The position numbers were made by a program, and so were the translations under genes. From Neoceratodus forsteri (taxonomy: Eukaryota > Chordata > Ceratodontiformes > Ceratodontidae), in the NCBI GenBank assembly GCA_016271365.2, contig CM057456.1, positions 887,278,001 through 887,342,000 on the forward strand: a stretch of 64,000 bases of DNA. Reading direction: 5' to 3'. Shown here piece by piece: positions 46,310 through 56,107 of the stretch. Within the stretch, counting starts at the first letter, position 1. The number at the start of each line of letters is the position of its first letter. The notes under the pieces are model-generated. The model was given only the letters and a program-made list of their open reading frames with translations, did not search any database and was not told the DNA's origin.

Positions 46310-47860
46310 AGTTTAAATGATATCTCTCATTGATGAAATCCTCCAGCTTCTGCTTCAACACCTGTGAACCTGCCCTGCTGAGGTGTAACCTATCCCCTGC
46401 ATAAAGATCTGTTTTATTCCATGTGCTACCCCAGTCCCCCACCAATCCATACCCCTTGGTCCCTCACCATTTCCTTAGCCACTTGTTGAAGTCACTGATT
46501 CTTTTCTTCCTGTCTGTACTGTCCCTTGGCACTGGCAGAACTTCTGAGAAGGCTACCATTGTTCCCTCTTTGCTGCATAGTTTTCCCACTTCCCTGAAGC
46601 TGTCTTGTGCATCCTCTATCCTTTTCCCTTCCAGATCATTCATTCCCAGGTGCACCACAATGTGCGGCCTCCCCCCACCTTCCACACATATCTGTCCATG
46701 TGCTGCCCCACTTTACTCACTGTCATGCCTGGCATGCACTCTACCCAGATGTTACTTTTTTTCTGGCACCCCTTCCCCCACATCTTATACCCTTAAGTAT
46801 AGATTCCCCTAGAAGTATGACTCTCTGATGCTTTTCCTTCTCATCCACTTGTTGCCCTCCACTCCACTACCCCCCAACTTGTGATGCCTTCTTATACCCC
46901 ATGTCACAGCCCCCCTTTGCCTCCTCTAACCTTTGCCCTGACCTCCCCCTCATAACTATGACCGGCTACTGACCTCCTCCTCCTCTGAACTATTTTTTGT
47001 CTGTGGAACCTCCCCATCATGCTACCATCTCCTCTACTATTACGTCCCCATGTCTTCCCTGAAATGTGGCCCTCCCCCACTCGGACTCTCCTCTTTTCAA
47101 TATCCTTAGCCTTCCCTAGGATGCCTGCCACTTCCCCCTTCCTTCTGCCTCCTTGCTTCTTCTTTTCCCCTGGAGAGACTGCATCACCATCACCTCACTG
47201 CCCCCCCCTTGCCAATGTGTCTTCTTGGTGTACTGCCTACTGCCTCCCAGCTGTATACCTTTTCCCCTGTAGTGTCCTCTCCCTGCTCCTTCACTGTAGA
47301 TCCCCTCCCCCCTGCTACCTGGTCTTCTGGACTGGACAACACTGAGAATCTGTTTGCAGTGCTAATCTCCTTTCCTTGAATGAGTCCAGTCCCCCTTCCC
47401 ACAGGCTGATATCTTTGCTCTGACCCAGTCTCAGTCATGCTCCTGTGCCTGACCCTTCTCCAGTCATCAATTCCTTCCCTTGGCTGCACCCGCTTGTGTG
47501 GTCCTCCTGCTGTCCCAGCAAGTTCCCCCTTATTTTTGTATGTTTTGAGCTCTTTTGGATACCTTGTTAGTTTCCCCTCCTGGCTGTGTTCCCCCAATTT
47601 TGTTTCCTCCATGCCTCCAGTTTCCTCCTCAACCACCCTATTTCCTGCCTGAGTTGACCCACCTGCCAACACACCCTACAGCCCCTTGCCCTCCAAGCCA
47701 CTCCCAGGAATAAGGCTGCTCCACATCGTTGGCAACATACAGTCCTTTCCATCTCCCACCCTATTTGACTGCCCCTGCACATCCTCTCCTCCCTTATCCC
47801 CCACTCCATTGAACCCTTCCCCCACCTTCGACTTCCCATGTCTGTACAGGAAATATGCAA
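46310..47860 (-). pseudogene. CR1 ORF1 (zinc-finger, coiled coil, esterase), broken
   Basis: CR1 ORF1 proteins bind RNA and often carry an SGNH-type esterase domain. Here the N-terminal frame (47860-47567) has CCQRCG...GCRVCW, a Cys-x2-Cys pair repeated, followed by QLRQEIGWLRRKLEAW, a short coiled coil. The esterase lies at 46685-46330: HIVVHLGMNDLEGKRIED is the block with the conserved Gly and Asn-Asp, and GDRLHLSRAGSQVL is the C-terminal block with the Asp and His of the catalytic pair. Frameshifts separate the two parts at about 47150-46690. Domain order agrees with known CR1 ORF1. Confidence 0.8.
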
Positions 47861-48032
47861 CCCTCCCAGTTAGGCTCTTCCCTGTCTACCAGCGTAGCCT
47901 GCTGCCTGCTGTCCTCCCTGCTGACGCCCTGCAGATGCTACTCAAGATGCTACACTCCTGCTTTGTGGCACTCCAGCTTTGGGGTCGCCCACTCTTTGGG
48001 GTCGCTTGGTCCCCTTTGAAATATAAATGGAT

Positions 48033-48540
48033 CTCAGCCCCGCTGTTGGCTGTTCCTAGTCATGTGACCACCCCTCCCATCCTGTGTATTTCCCAACCTT
48101 TCCTTCACTCAGTTAAACCCCCCAGCCCAAGACAAATACATTTGTTTTGTAGTTACACTGTTTAAATCATACAGCACACATTGCAATCTCATTAAATGCT
48201 ACCTGAATCCTAAAAGAATAGAAACATCACAGAGAAAATACTTATCTTCTAGCTCCAGCTGCCTCAGCCTGCCTCCCTCTGCAAACAGGTAAATTGCTCT
48301 GTAACAATCACACGATCCCAGCCCTGCTTTTGGCTGGTCCGAGTCACATGACCACCCCTCCCTCTCCTGTGTATTTCTCAACCTTTCCCTTACTCAGTTA
48401 AATCCCCCCTCCTCTTAGCCAAGACAAATACATTTGTTTTGTAGTTGCACTGTTTAAATTACACACAGCACACATTGCAATCTCATAAATTCTACCTGAA
48501 TCTTAAAAGAACAGAAACAGCACAGAAAAAAATACTTCAT
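48033..48540 (-). promoter_or_regulatory. Tandem 5' monomers of the CR1
   Basis: Two copies of a segment lie head to tail: 48033-48316 and 48317-48540, period about 284 bp. Shared blocks include CAGCCCTGCT.TTGGCTG, GTCA.GTGACCACCCCTCC, AAGACAAATACATTTGTTTT and GCACACATTGCAATCTCAT. They sit just upstream of ORF1, the position of a LINE promoter, as with the monomers of some mammalian L1 elements. Promoter function is inferred from position and repetition. Confidence 0.8.
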
Positions 48541-49191
48541 GTTAGGAAAATGTGATGAGTGAATCATGAGAGAATATTGCATTTTAACTTGAGTTGCTTG
48601 ATAATGATTACTACTTTCTTCTTTGCTGATAACATTACAGTTGTGTTTGTGTCAGTGCTTTACTCAGTGAAACTATCTCATGCATACAGTAGTAATTTAC
48701 ACTGAGCTGTGCGGTACTGTATGATATGGGAACATTATATAGCTGTTCTAGGTGGACCAGTACTTGTCACTACTCCAGACCTGCACCGGTGACTGTGGCC
48801 ATTGACATGTTTATTTACAAGATGAACAGGGGGCATACTTGGATTTACATAAATGGATGGATAGTTTGTATCTCATGCAGGGGAAGTGGAACTGGTATAG
48901 GCAACATTTAAATGAGGAGGTTGAGAAACAGTGGCTGCTTCTGGATTGCTCATTCTTAGAGTGGTGTCATTTGATGCACTGAAAGAACTGGGAAGGCTTG
49001 GAGTGGGAGTGAAATCAGTGAACTTCTTTGGACTAATCCAGAATTTTTCTGTGTGGACTATCAATTTTTAGGCACATGCAGACATTGTGTATTTAGGGGT
49101 AGGATATGTAGTGCTTTCTGCTTTTACTTCTAAAAATGTGGCAAAGTCCAGCAAATCAGCAAAAACTAGGTGAGACTTGATCTCATCACCT

Positions 49192-50392
49192 TCATATTTC
49201 TGCAGCATCTGCACCAAAAGGGGGGGCATTGACAGCTACACCATTAATTTCAAAGACCACAGACTGAGTTGATGCCAAACTAACAACTTCTGAACAAGCA
49301 GAGCTTTCATCTTGAAAAAAATCAATATATTCATTTATGTGCTCTGAATGATAAAACACGGCATGAAACCAAGAGTTCCAGCATGTAATTATGGGCATCG
49401 GTGGTAATGCAGAAGACACACCTTTTGCTGCAAGGAACTGTTTGAACCTTGCTTTCAATGCCGGACATGCAGTGAATGGGTTTTTTACACAAACTATAAA
49501 CTTGTTCACTGAAGTGTAATTTTTGCGACAGATGTCACCAAGCAATTCAGTAGGTGTGTAGAGCAAGTGACATGGACACCATTCAGCAAAACATGTTTTA
49601 AACTTGACTCTCAGCACTTGTTCATATTCATTGCATTATCAGTCATGAAAGCAGCAACATTAGTATATGAAATATTAAACTTCTGGAGACAGTTCAAGAC
49701 AGTTTGTGACACAGTCTTGTAATTGGCAGCCTGTAAAACGATGCAGTCCAGCAATATAGACTCTAATTTGGTTTCAGTGTTAATTTCACCAACAGCAGAA
49801 TGAATTGACTGAATTGATGGCTCAGCTACAACGTTTAAAATATATCTGTCCTGTATGTCTGTGGTTTTGTCGCAAATGATTGACACAGACACTGCTTCTG
49901 AGACCCTTTTTGTAATGTCTGAAATATGGTATGAAAAACTTTTGGCAAATACTTAGTTCATAACCACTGCGATGTAGGAATGACACCTACAGATTTAAGA
50001 TTCTCTTCGAGGTAATCGTGCAAGGTAGGGTTATCTAGTGTGTGCAATGGTATGTTAGCAGCAGTAAAAGCTTCCACTAGTGAAAAAGGAGCTGCCTTTC
50101 TGGTCTCTTGTTGTGCTGGTTTTGTGCAAAAAAGTTCACGTACCATGACTTGCTTTTCAACAGAGGCAGAGGCTTTAGCTTCCAACTTTCTTTTTTTTGC
50201 CAGGTGGATAGAGGCTTCTAGGTGTCTGTCACAGGATGCCTTCCACTTGTAGTCTACAGCTATATTGCATGTCGAGCAGAACATGATCTGACCATAGACA
50301 TGAAAGGTACCCTTTTCATACTGTGACAACCTCTGCTTAGCAAGCACATTGCCAGTTTTAGATGCAGGTGAAGGTTTGTTTGGCACAGACAT
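49192..50392 (-). pseudogene. hAT-type transposase with CGGBP1-like zinc finger, broken
   Basis: hAT transposases cut and paste DNA. The N-terminal frame (50392-49958) starts MSVPNKPSPASKTGNV, then SQYEKGTFHVYGQIMFCSTC and DRHLEASIHLAKKRK, a BED/CGGBP1-like zinc finger (C-x2-C..H..H). It is followed by KAAPFSLVEAFTAANIPLHT and DNPTLHDYLEENL. The next frame (49892-49611) has VSIICDKTTDIQDRYILNVV and AAFMTDNAMNMNK, typical hAT core segments with catalytic Asp residues. The third frame (49617-49192) continues with GDICRKNYTS...RFKQFLAAKG and TCWNSWFHAVFYHSEH, the region before the hATC dimerisation part. Frame breaks occur at about 49900-49955 and 49615, and the C-terminal hATC motif is not seen. 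A tandem repeat lies upstream (50513-50716). Element ends were not identified. Confidence 0.78.
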
Positions 50393-50512
50393 TGTTGTTA
50401 CATTAAGGAGCTCTCAGTAGTGTGAGGCGCAGTATCTGGTTTGAAATCAGTGAGTAGCAGGTAGTGATTAAATAGCTGTGATCACATATTAATATTTTCG
50501 TGGGCCACAGTT

Positions 50513-50716
50513 AGAGTTTTAATTAGGAACTGGTCTCTGTTTATTGACTGCAAATTGCCAGTTTAACAGATAAAAAGGATGTAGATAGCAGAAGAGTTTT
50601 AATTAGGAACTGGTCACTTTTTATTGACTGCAAATTGACAGGTCTCTGTTTATTGACTGCAAATTTACAGTTTAACAGAAAAAAAGGATGTAGCTAGCAG
50701 AAGTAGCTAGCAGAGT
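50513..50716. repeat. 80-bp tandem repeat upstream of the hAT transposase
   Basis: The unit starts AGAGTTTTAATTAGGAACTG and contains TTATTGACTGCAAATT and GTTTAACAGATAAAAAGGAT. A full unit (50513-50592), a shortened one (50593-50640) and a third lacking its first part (50641-50716) follow each other. Confidence 0.85.
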
Positions 50717-50719
50717 TGT

Positions 50720-51007
50720 TAAACTGTTCTTTTTTTTTCTATGAACGGCAGCTCTATAAAAAAGGTGAAAAACATACTCGAAAAATGAATTTTTTTGTTC
50801 ATTGCATGCTACTTTGTAAAACAACGGAAATTACATGGACGACTGCCTGTTTAATGGTAATCATGAATTTAGTGCATTACATGATTCTGTGCTACAGCAA
50901 TGCTGAAACAAAGGAAAGCTACTACCTGAGACTGGCTGTGCCTGGTGAAAAATATGCAGACTACTAAACACAGACTGTCACCAGCCACCAGACAAAATCA
51001 GTTCAAG
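50720..51007. other. Unassigned AT-rich spacer
   Basis: Between the hAT-related repeat and the foldback element. The 83-codon frame at 50716-50967 shows no family motif. Confidence 0.45.
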
Positions 51008-51309
51008 AACTGTTTAAAGTGCAAAAATTAAATTTTGTTGTAACAGATTAACAAAGTTAAATATACAGCACCTTAATTCCTTGATGAAACAGGTGTATAC
51101 ACATTGGGCCCAATTCTCAAAACTTGTCGCAAGCCACCCAAGGATGCTGCACTTGATTTTCTGTCTGGCAGGGTCCCAGCAGCAAAGTCCCATGGCTTGC
51201 GGCAACCGTAGGGATGTGCCAATCAGAGGGCACAACTAGACAGCTTTCCACAAGCTGTGGGTGGCTGTACAGCAATATCCCTAAGAAGTCAGTCCAGTGC
51301 TCTTCTCCA

Positions 51310-51612
51310 AGCCCCGATCACCTGTTATAAATATTAACAATCCCTGGTAGTCTCGTGCCGTCCCCCCAAGCCCAGATTGCCCATCATATGTATCTAAATA
51401 TCCCTGGTAGTCTAGTGCCATTTCCCCCAAGCCCTGTTTGCCCATCATACAGTATTTATTTAAATATCCCTGGTAATCTAGTGGCATCCTCCCATTAAGC
51501 TCCATTTGCCCATCATATTTATCTAAATGTCCCCGGTAGCCTAGTGGCATCCCCCCAAGTCCCAATCACTTCTTATGAAAATTAAACTATTTCTGGTGGT
51601 CTAGTGGAATGC
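51310..51612 (+). repeat. 60-bp tandem array, left arm of foldback copy 3
   Basis: Five units of 58-66 bp, each with GCCC.GATTGCCCATCATA, an A/T block, then TCCCTGGTAGTCTAGTG and a C-rich part. The unit is related to the 69-bp unit at 2747-2945, with the same order: GATCGCCCATAA, A/T-rich, CCCTGGT.GTC.AGTGG. Confidence 0.88.
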
Positions 51613-52249
51613 TCCATCCATGATCTGCCATTAAGAGATATTTCAAAACACTTGAAGGTCTAGTGGACCCCCCCACAGTGCCCCACCACTCCACTCCCCT
51701 GTTCCGTAGATGAGCCAGCCAACTTGCACAGTCCACTGCTCACCATCATGGTCAGCCACTGACTGAGCTCAGAATGAGCGTGTACTGGTTACAGCTGCTG
51801 TCCTTCACTGAGCGTGTACTGTATACAGTACATACTCATACAGAGCTCAGTCGGTGGCTCATTGTGGTGGTGAGCAGTGGGCTGTGACAGTCGTCAGCTC
51901 GTATATGGGATGGGAGCAGTGGGGTGGTGGCTATTGTGGGGTGGGGGGTCTACTAGACCACCAGGTATTTCAAAATGTCTCTTAATGGAGGCTCAGGCAC
52001 TAGGTCAGAAGCATGCATACAACAAAAGTGCCACTCAGAACAGCATGGCAACAACACCTGCAAACACAGTGCCCAATGAAACAACACACATCCACATGGT
52101 AGCAGTCCAAACACACAACAAGGATTGCTACCAAGGATGTAATGCAAAACTACTAGTATTTTGTTTTTGGGGGGGCTCTGCCCCCAGCTCCCCTGACTTG
52201 ATGGGGCTCCACCACCCACACCTTCTGAAGCTAAAATAATCAATTCCAA

Positions 52250-52415
52250 GTCAGAGTTGGATTACAGAGCAGTGTAGAAACTTGGGGGGGGGGTGGTCTG
52301 TGAGATAGGACTTGTAAAAATTTCTGAAACCCATCTTACAGAAAAAGAATAGAGACCAGGACTAAAACCCTCATCTCCAGCACTATCTGATCAAGCTGCT
52401 CTATGCCTCAGCCCT
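52250..52415 (-). mobile_element. Possible tRNA-derived SINE inside the foldback right arm
   Basis: On the reverse strand GGCTGAGGCATAGAGCAGC and TTGATCAGATAGTGCTGG, then GAGGGTTTTAGTCCTGG, resemble the A and B boxes of a tRNA-related SINE (B box expected GGTTCGANTCC). It lies inside the extra DNA that lengthens the right arm. The identification is weak because of divergence. Confidence 0.4.
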
Positions 52416-52636
52416 CTCTGCCACAGCAGCAACTTAGCCAGGTCCTGACTTTTCCTAGCCCTTTACCATACCCTTTACTCACTCTCCATACCACAGACAG
52501 TTACAGGGGTAGCAGTTACTGCACTTTGTTGTTCTACCCTGTCACTGTTTGTGATATGCTCTTGTTACAGTGCGCTTCTTCCATGCACTGTTCAGGTTGT
52601 GCTCTTTTGACCAAGTAGTGAGGATGGGGGCTGGAG

Positions 52637-52852
52637 TGCTCCACAAGACCACCAGGGATAGTTTAATTTTTATAACAGATGATCAGGGCTTGGGGGGGAT
52701 ACCACTAGACTACAGGGGATATTTAGATAAATATGACAGGCAAGCAAGGCTTCGGGGGTGCCACTAGACTACCAGGGATATTTTCAGAATTATGAAGGGA
52801 GATCGGGGCTTGGGGGGGCACTAGACTACCAGGAAGGGGATTGGGGCTGGGG
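52637..52852 (-). repeat. Inverted counterpart of the array, right arm of foldback copy 3
   Basis: Four diverged units with CTAGACTACCAGGGATATTT, an A/T-rich block and GATCGGGGCTTGGGGGGG, the reverse complement of the left array. Confidence 0.85.
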
Positions 52853-53269
52853 GGGGTGGCACACTGGCACACCTTCCCAGAGGATTTCTAAGTACTGTTA
52901 GTACTTAGACCTTTGCCATCTGGGAGGGTTTTGAGAATACCACCTTATGGCAGCCTGCATCTGCCACAAGCCCCCTAGCACCATGCTGCAGTCCATTCTT
53001 TGGCGCAAGGCTGGCACAAGCCCCCTTTGGTGAATGCAGCCTGTGTTTGATGCAGGCTGCTTTTTAAACTAGCTCAGGGCACAGCTTTTGATGCAAGATG
53101 CCACTTGCGTCATTTATGTTTGACGCAGGTACCTTGCATCATTCTAAGAGCTTTGAGAATTGGGCCTATTGATTCAATGGGCTCCTGTTTCGTCAAGGGC
53201 TTAAGGTGCTGTATTTTTAACTTTGTTAATCTGTTACAATAAAATAGAATTTGGGCACTTTAAACAGTT

Positions 53270-54062
53270 ATATTCTAGTGTAACCTGCAATAATTTTAAT
53301 AATATGTAAGTCCTAATTACACTGTAGACATATTGGCCCTCTGTACCCCTCATGTCATTTTTGCTTTTGTAGACTTTGCCTGTGAAAGTGCCAACAGACA
53401 ATTAGGCGACATTACACCTTAGAGTGCATTTGTTATTATCATGAGTCATCAGCTTACTAGGAACATAAACTGTGCATGCATTATTTAGCTTACCATAATA
53501 GTTATCACTTGGCAGATTGATGTTGCTTTAATTTGGTTCCCTTTATTTCATTTGAAACATATAATCTGCATATACATAGTTTCCAGAGAGCCACAGTATG
53601 CAGTGTTTTATTCTAGACTGAATACAGCAGAAAACTGAATTAATTTATTTAAAATATTACTTAATTGTATATTCTGTGCTAGTGGGATCTATATTATTTC
53701 TTTATGAATGAAAATGGACTTTTATAAATATTGAAGAGCTTGTACTCCCTCAGGCAGTGGCCTGAAAATATAAATTTTTAAAAGAAGCTCATGATTTTAT
53801 GCTTCTGAAGTACCCTTTTCTTATATTAGTTAACTTTCGTGCCTAATACTCCCAGATGTGATGTATAAATGATCACATTACCTGGGTGTGTCATGTCCAG
53901 GGCTTTTTCACATTATACCTCATCTGCACTGTGATGTCACCAACTGCAAGGAGATATTTTGTCTGAATTTTGAACAACTAGTCTCCAGTTGCCATTAGGA
54001 TGACTTAGACAAAATGATCTGTACAAAGTGTGTAACATCACTGGGTTAGAAAGTGTTGCAGG
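53270..54062. other. Unassigned AT-rich sequence
   Basis: No gene or recognisable repeat. Short frames only. Confidence 0.5.
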
Positions 54063-54535
54063 AGCCCACCTGGAAAGTGAGTACTGGGACACCAAATGGA
54101 AAATAGGTTAGGTGAGCTGACTTATAAAATGGGTACTAGGGGCTTATCTGGAGAAAAGATACTGTGCGTCCACCTGGAAAGTGGGTACTGCTCACCGAAC
54201 TGAATAGCTGGTACTGTGGTTCATCATTTGAGTTGGAACTGGTTCCCACTTATATATGGGTACAATGGTAGAAATTAATTCAGCAAGTTATCTCCTGATA
54301 TTTTTTGGTGATACTAGAGAAACAAAAAAATAACAAAAGGCACTGAAACTGCCTGTACTACGGAAGATTTTATCAAAATCTCTTTGGAGATCTCCAGAGA
54401 TTTTGGAAAATAACTAGCCAAATCAACTGCAACTACAGGTGAACCCACTTGGAATCTGGGTACTTGGGATCCACCTAGAGAATGGGTACTGGGGACCAAT
54501 GTGAAGAGTGGGTGCTGGAGACCCACTGACACACA
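54063..54535 (+). repeat. 26-bp minisatellite, interrupted
   Basis: About eight units of 24-28 bp with a consensus like CCACCTGGAAAGTGGGTACTGG run from 54063 to 54268. Unrelated AT-rich sequence follows at 54270-54437, and about three more units end near 54535. The two blocks are in the same orientation, so the middle is probably an insertion or a decayed part of the array. Confidence 0.8.
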
Positions 54536-54559
54536 TTTCTCTATTTGCATTTTTTGTTA

Positions 54560-54905
54560 GTTTTTAATGGTTGAGCAAACCGGTATGCCGTCACTATGGT
54601 GAAAACTATACTGTGACTGATACTACAGTGACAACAGCACCAGGTCACTGTAGTGTCAATGTGGGACCCCAGCACTGCTTTCTGGGGATATTGCACCTCC
54701 TCCCCGATGCAACTCTGACTTGCAGTTGATTTATTTAGTAGCAGAGGGTGTGGGAGGTCAGAGCCCCTCACATGGGGGGTTCAGGGGTGAAGCCCCCTGA
54801 AGAAAACACACTCTGAAGTGACTCCCTTTATAGTGACCACAAATGCAGTTGACATACAGGAGTCACTGTAATGTCAATCAACAACGAAATTGTCGACCGA
54901 CTGTC
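54560..54905. mobile_element. MITE-like segment with repeated TCACTGTAGTGTCA hairpins
   Basis: Contains CTACAGTGAC and its exact mirror GTCACTGTAG, a third copy of the type GAGTCACTGTAATGTCAA near the right side, and the G/C hairpin GTTCAGGGGTGAAGCCCCCTG. The latter resembles the CAGGGGCTTTGCCCCCTG core of the MITE at 9085-9384. Ends are not clearly defined. Confidence 0.5.
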
Positions 54906-56105
54906 ATAGATCCGAACAAACCTATTTAATTGGAAAGATAGTGTTATATGAAATAATACCCAATGTTTACAAGGGAGGGAGGGTCTGACCTGGAAATGTT
55001 TGGGTATCTATCTAAGTGTCTGATCTGACAATGGAAAATCCTCCATACTTTGAGATGGAAGTAGTGTAGAAGGGCTTTGTCATTGATGAGTCAGGAGAAG
55101 TGATAACTTGCAAAAGTCAGGAGAAGTAATAACTTGAAAATACTCCTAGAAATACAGTTAAACTGATACATGATGTGGATAATTTAGAGATAGAAAAAAG
55201 GAAGGCAGTGAAATCTTCACTGTGGTCACCAAACTGAGAAGTCTTATCACTCATTGTGTTGTCTTTTTACGTAGAAATCACCAGACTCTTATACAGCATA
55301 AATCTGACAACTTTTATTTCAGATTTAACACAGATTTTAGTTTTATAACTGCTGCTTCATGCTGAGCTGCACTTTTTTCTTTCTTTCTTTTCACTTGTGC
55401 ACTAAACTAATTGCAATAAACCTTTAGTTCCCTAGGTGACCAGAGCTCCATTTCTTTGCTTAAAGAACAACTCTATACTTCAGCATGTCTTTTCATAAAT
55501 AAGATGTTTCAGCTGTTACAACTTACTAGAAAATATTTTTTTTGTCATTTTCAATGTTTCTTTCCAAGATTCACAATACATCTTGGTAGACCACCTAAAA
55601 AGTCTGTATAGAAAACTTTTGAAATCAAATTCTGTCTCCTTTGCTAACTCCACAGTGTCTTTGTTAATGACATTATAGTGTTCACAATGACAACAGACTG
55701 TGATGTCTCAAACAGCAATTGTGTGGTTAGCAGGGGAGAGTCAGATACATTTTGAAAGACACAGTGAAATAATTGCTGCATTATCTACAATATTTGATGG
55801 ACCAACAGCAGGGGCAGTTAAAAAATAATAACAACTAACTAGAAAACAATAAAGTTAAAACAAAATTAGTGTTTTAAAGCTTGTTATTATAATAGAGAGT
55901 TGCTTTTTAAAGAATTGAATAGCAGTCTAATCTGGCAACAAATTATAGTATCAGTAACACTCTAAGTTTCCTTACACTCCACCAAACATGTGTAACTACA
56001 GTATAATTACCTTGTTGTATGTAATTAATGATACCTACCCCACAGTTTCATTGAAACTGACAATTAACATAAGGCGTGACCATTGTATCTGTTGTAAATT
56101 GTTGC
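54905..56105. other. Unassigned AT-rich sequence
   Basis: No gene recognised. A 20-bp motif (GTCAGGAGAAGTRATAACTTG) is duplicated at 55092 and 55119. AATAAACC at 55416 is polyadenylation-like but has no gene beside it. Confidence 0.45.
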
Positions 56106-56107
56106 TT

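Larger units (their letters stand above)
43292..48540 (-). mobile_element. Near full-length CR1 LINE (about 5.2 kb)
   Basis: The reverse strand carries, 5' to 3': two tandem promoter-type monomers (48540-48033), ORF1 (47860-46310), ORF2 with endonuclease and RT (46290-43369) and a 3' tail at 43292 (ACGAACATACAAACATATG). This is the most complete element in the window. Both frames are interrupted, so it is a fossil, but it is less decayed than the other CR1 copies. Confidence 0.9.
51008..53269. mobile_element. Foldback DNA element with inverted minisatellite arrays (copy 3, best copy)
   Basis: The left end AACTGTTTAAAGTGC is mirrored exactly at 53255-53269. The outer 100 bases of the two arms pair closely (TGTAACAGATTAACAAAG, ACAGCACCTTAA, GATGAAACAGG on the left). 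Next comes GGGCCCAATTCTCAAAA at 51107 with its mirror at 53155. Inside these are inverted arrays (51310-51612, 52637-52852), then an inverted segment with TATTTCAAAA/CTCTTAATGG, and a perfect 16-bp palindrome GTACTGTATACAGTAC at 51816-51831. The right arm carries extra DNA at about 51982-52620. Without that insert the element is about 1.6 kb, close to copy 1. No coding capacity. Confidence 0.85.
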
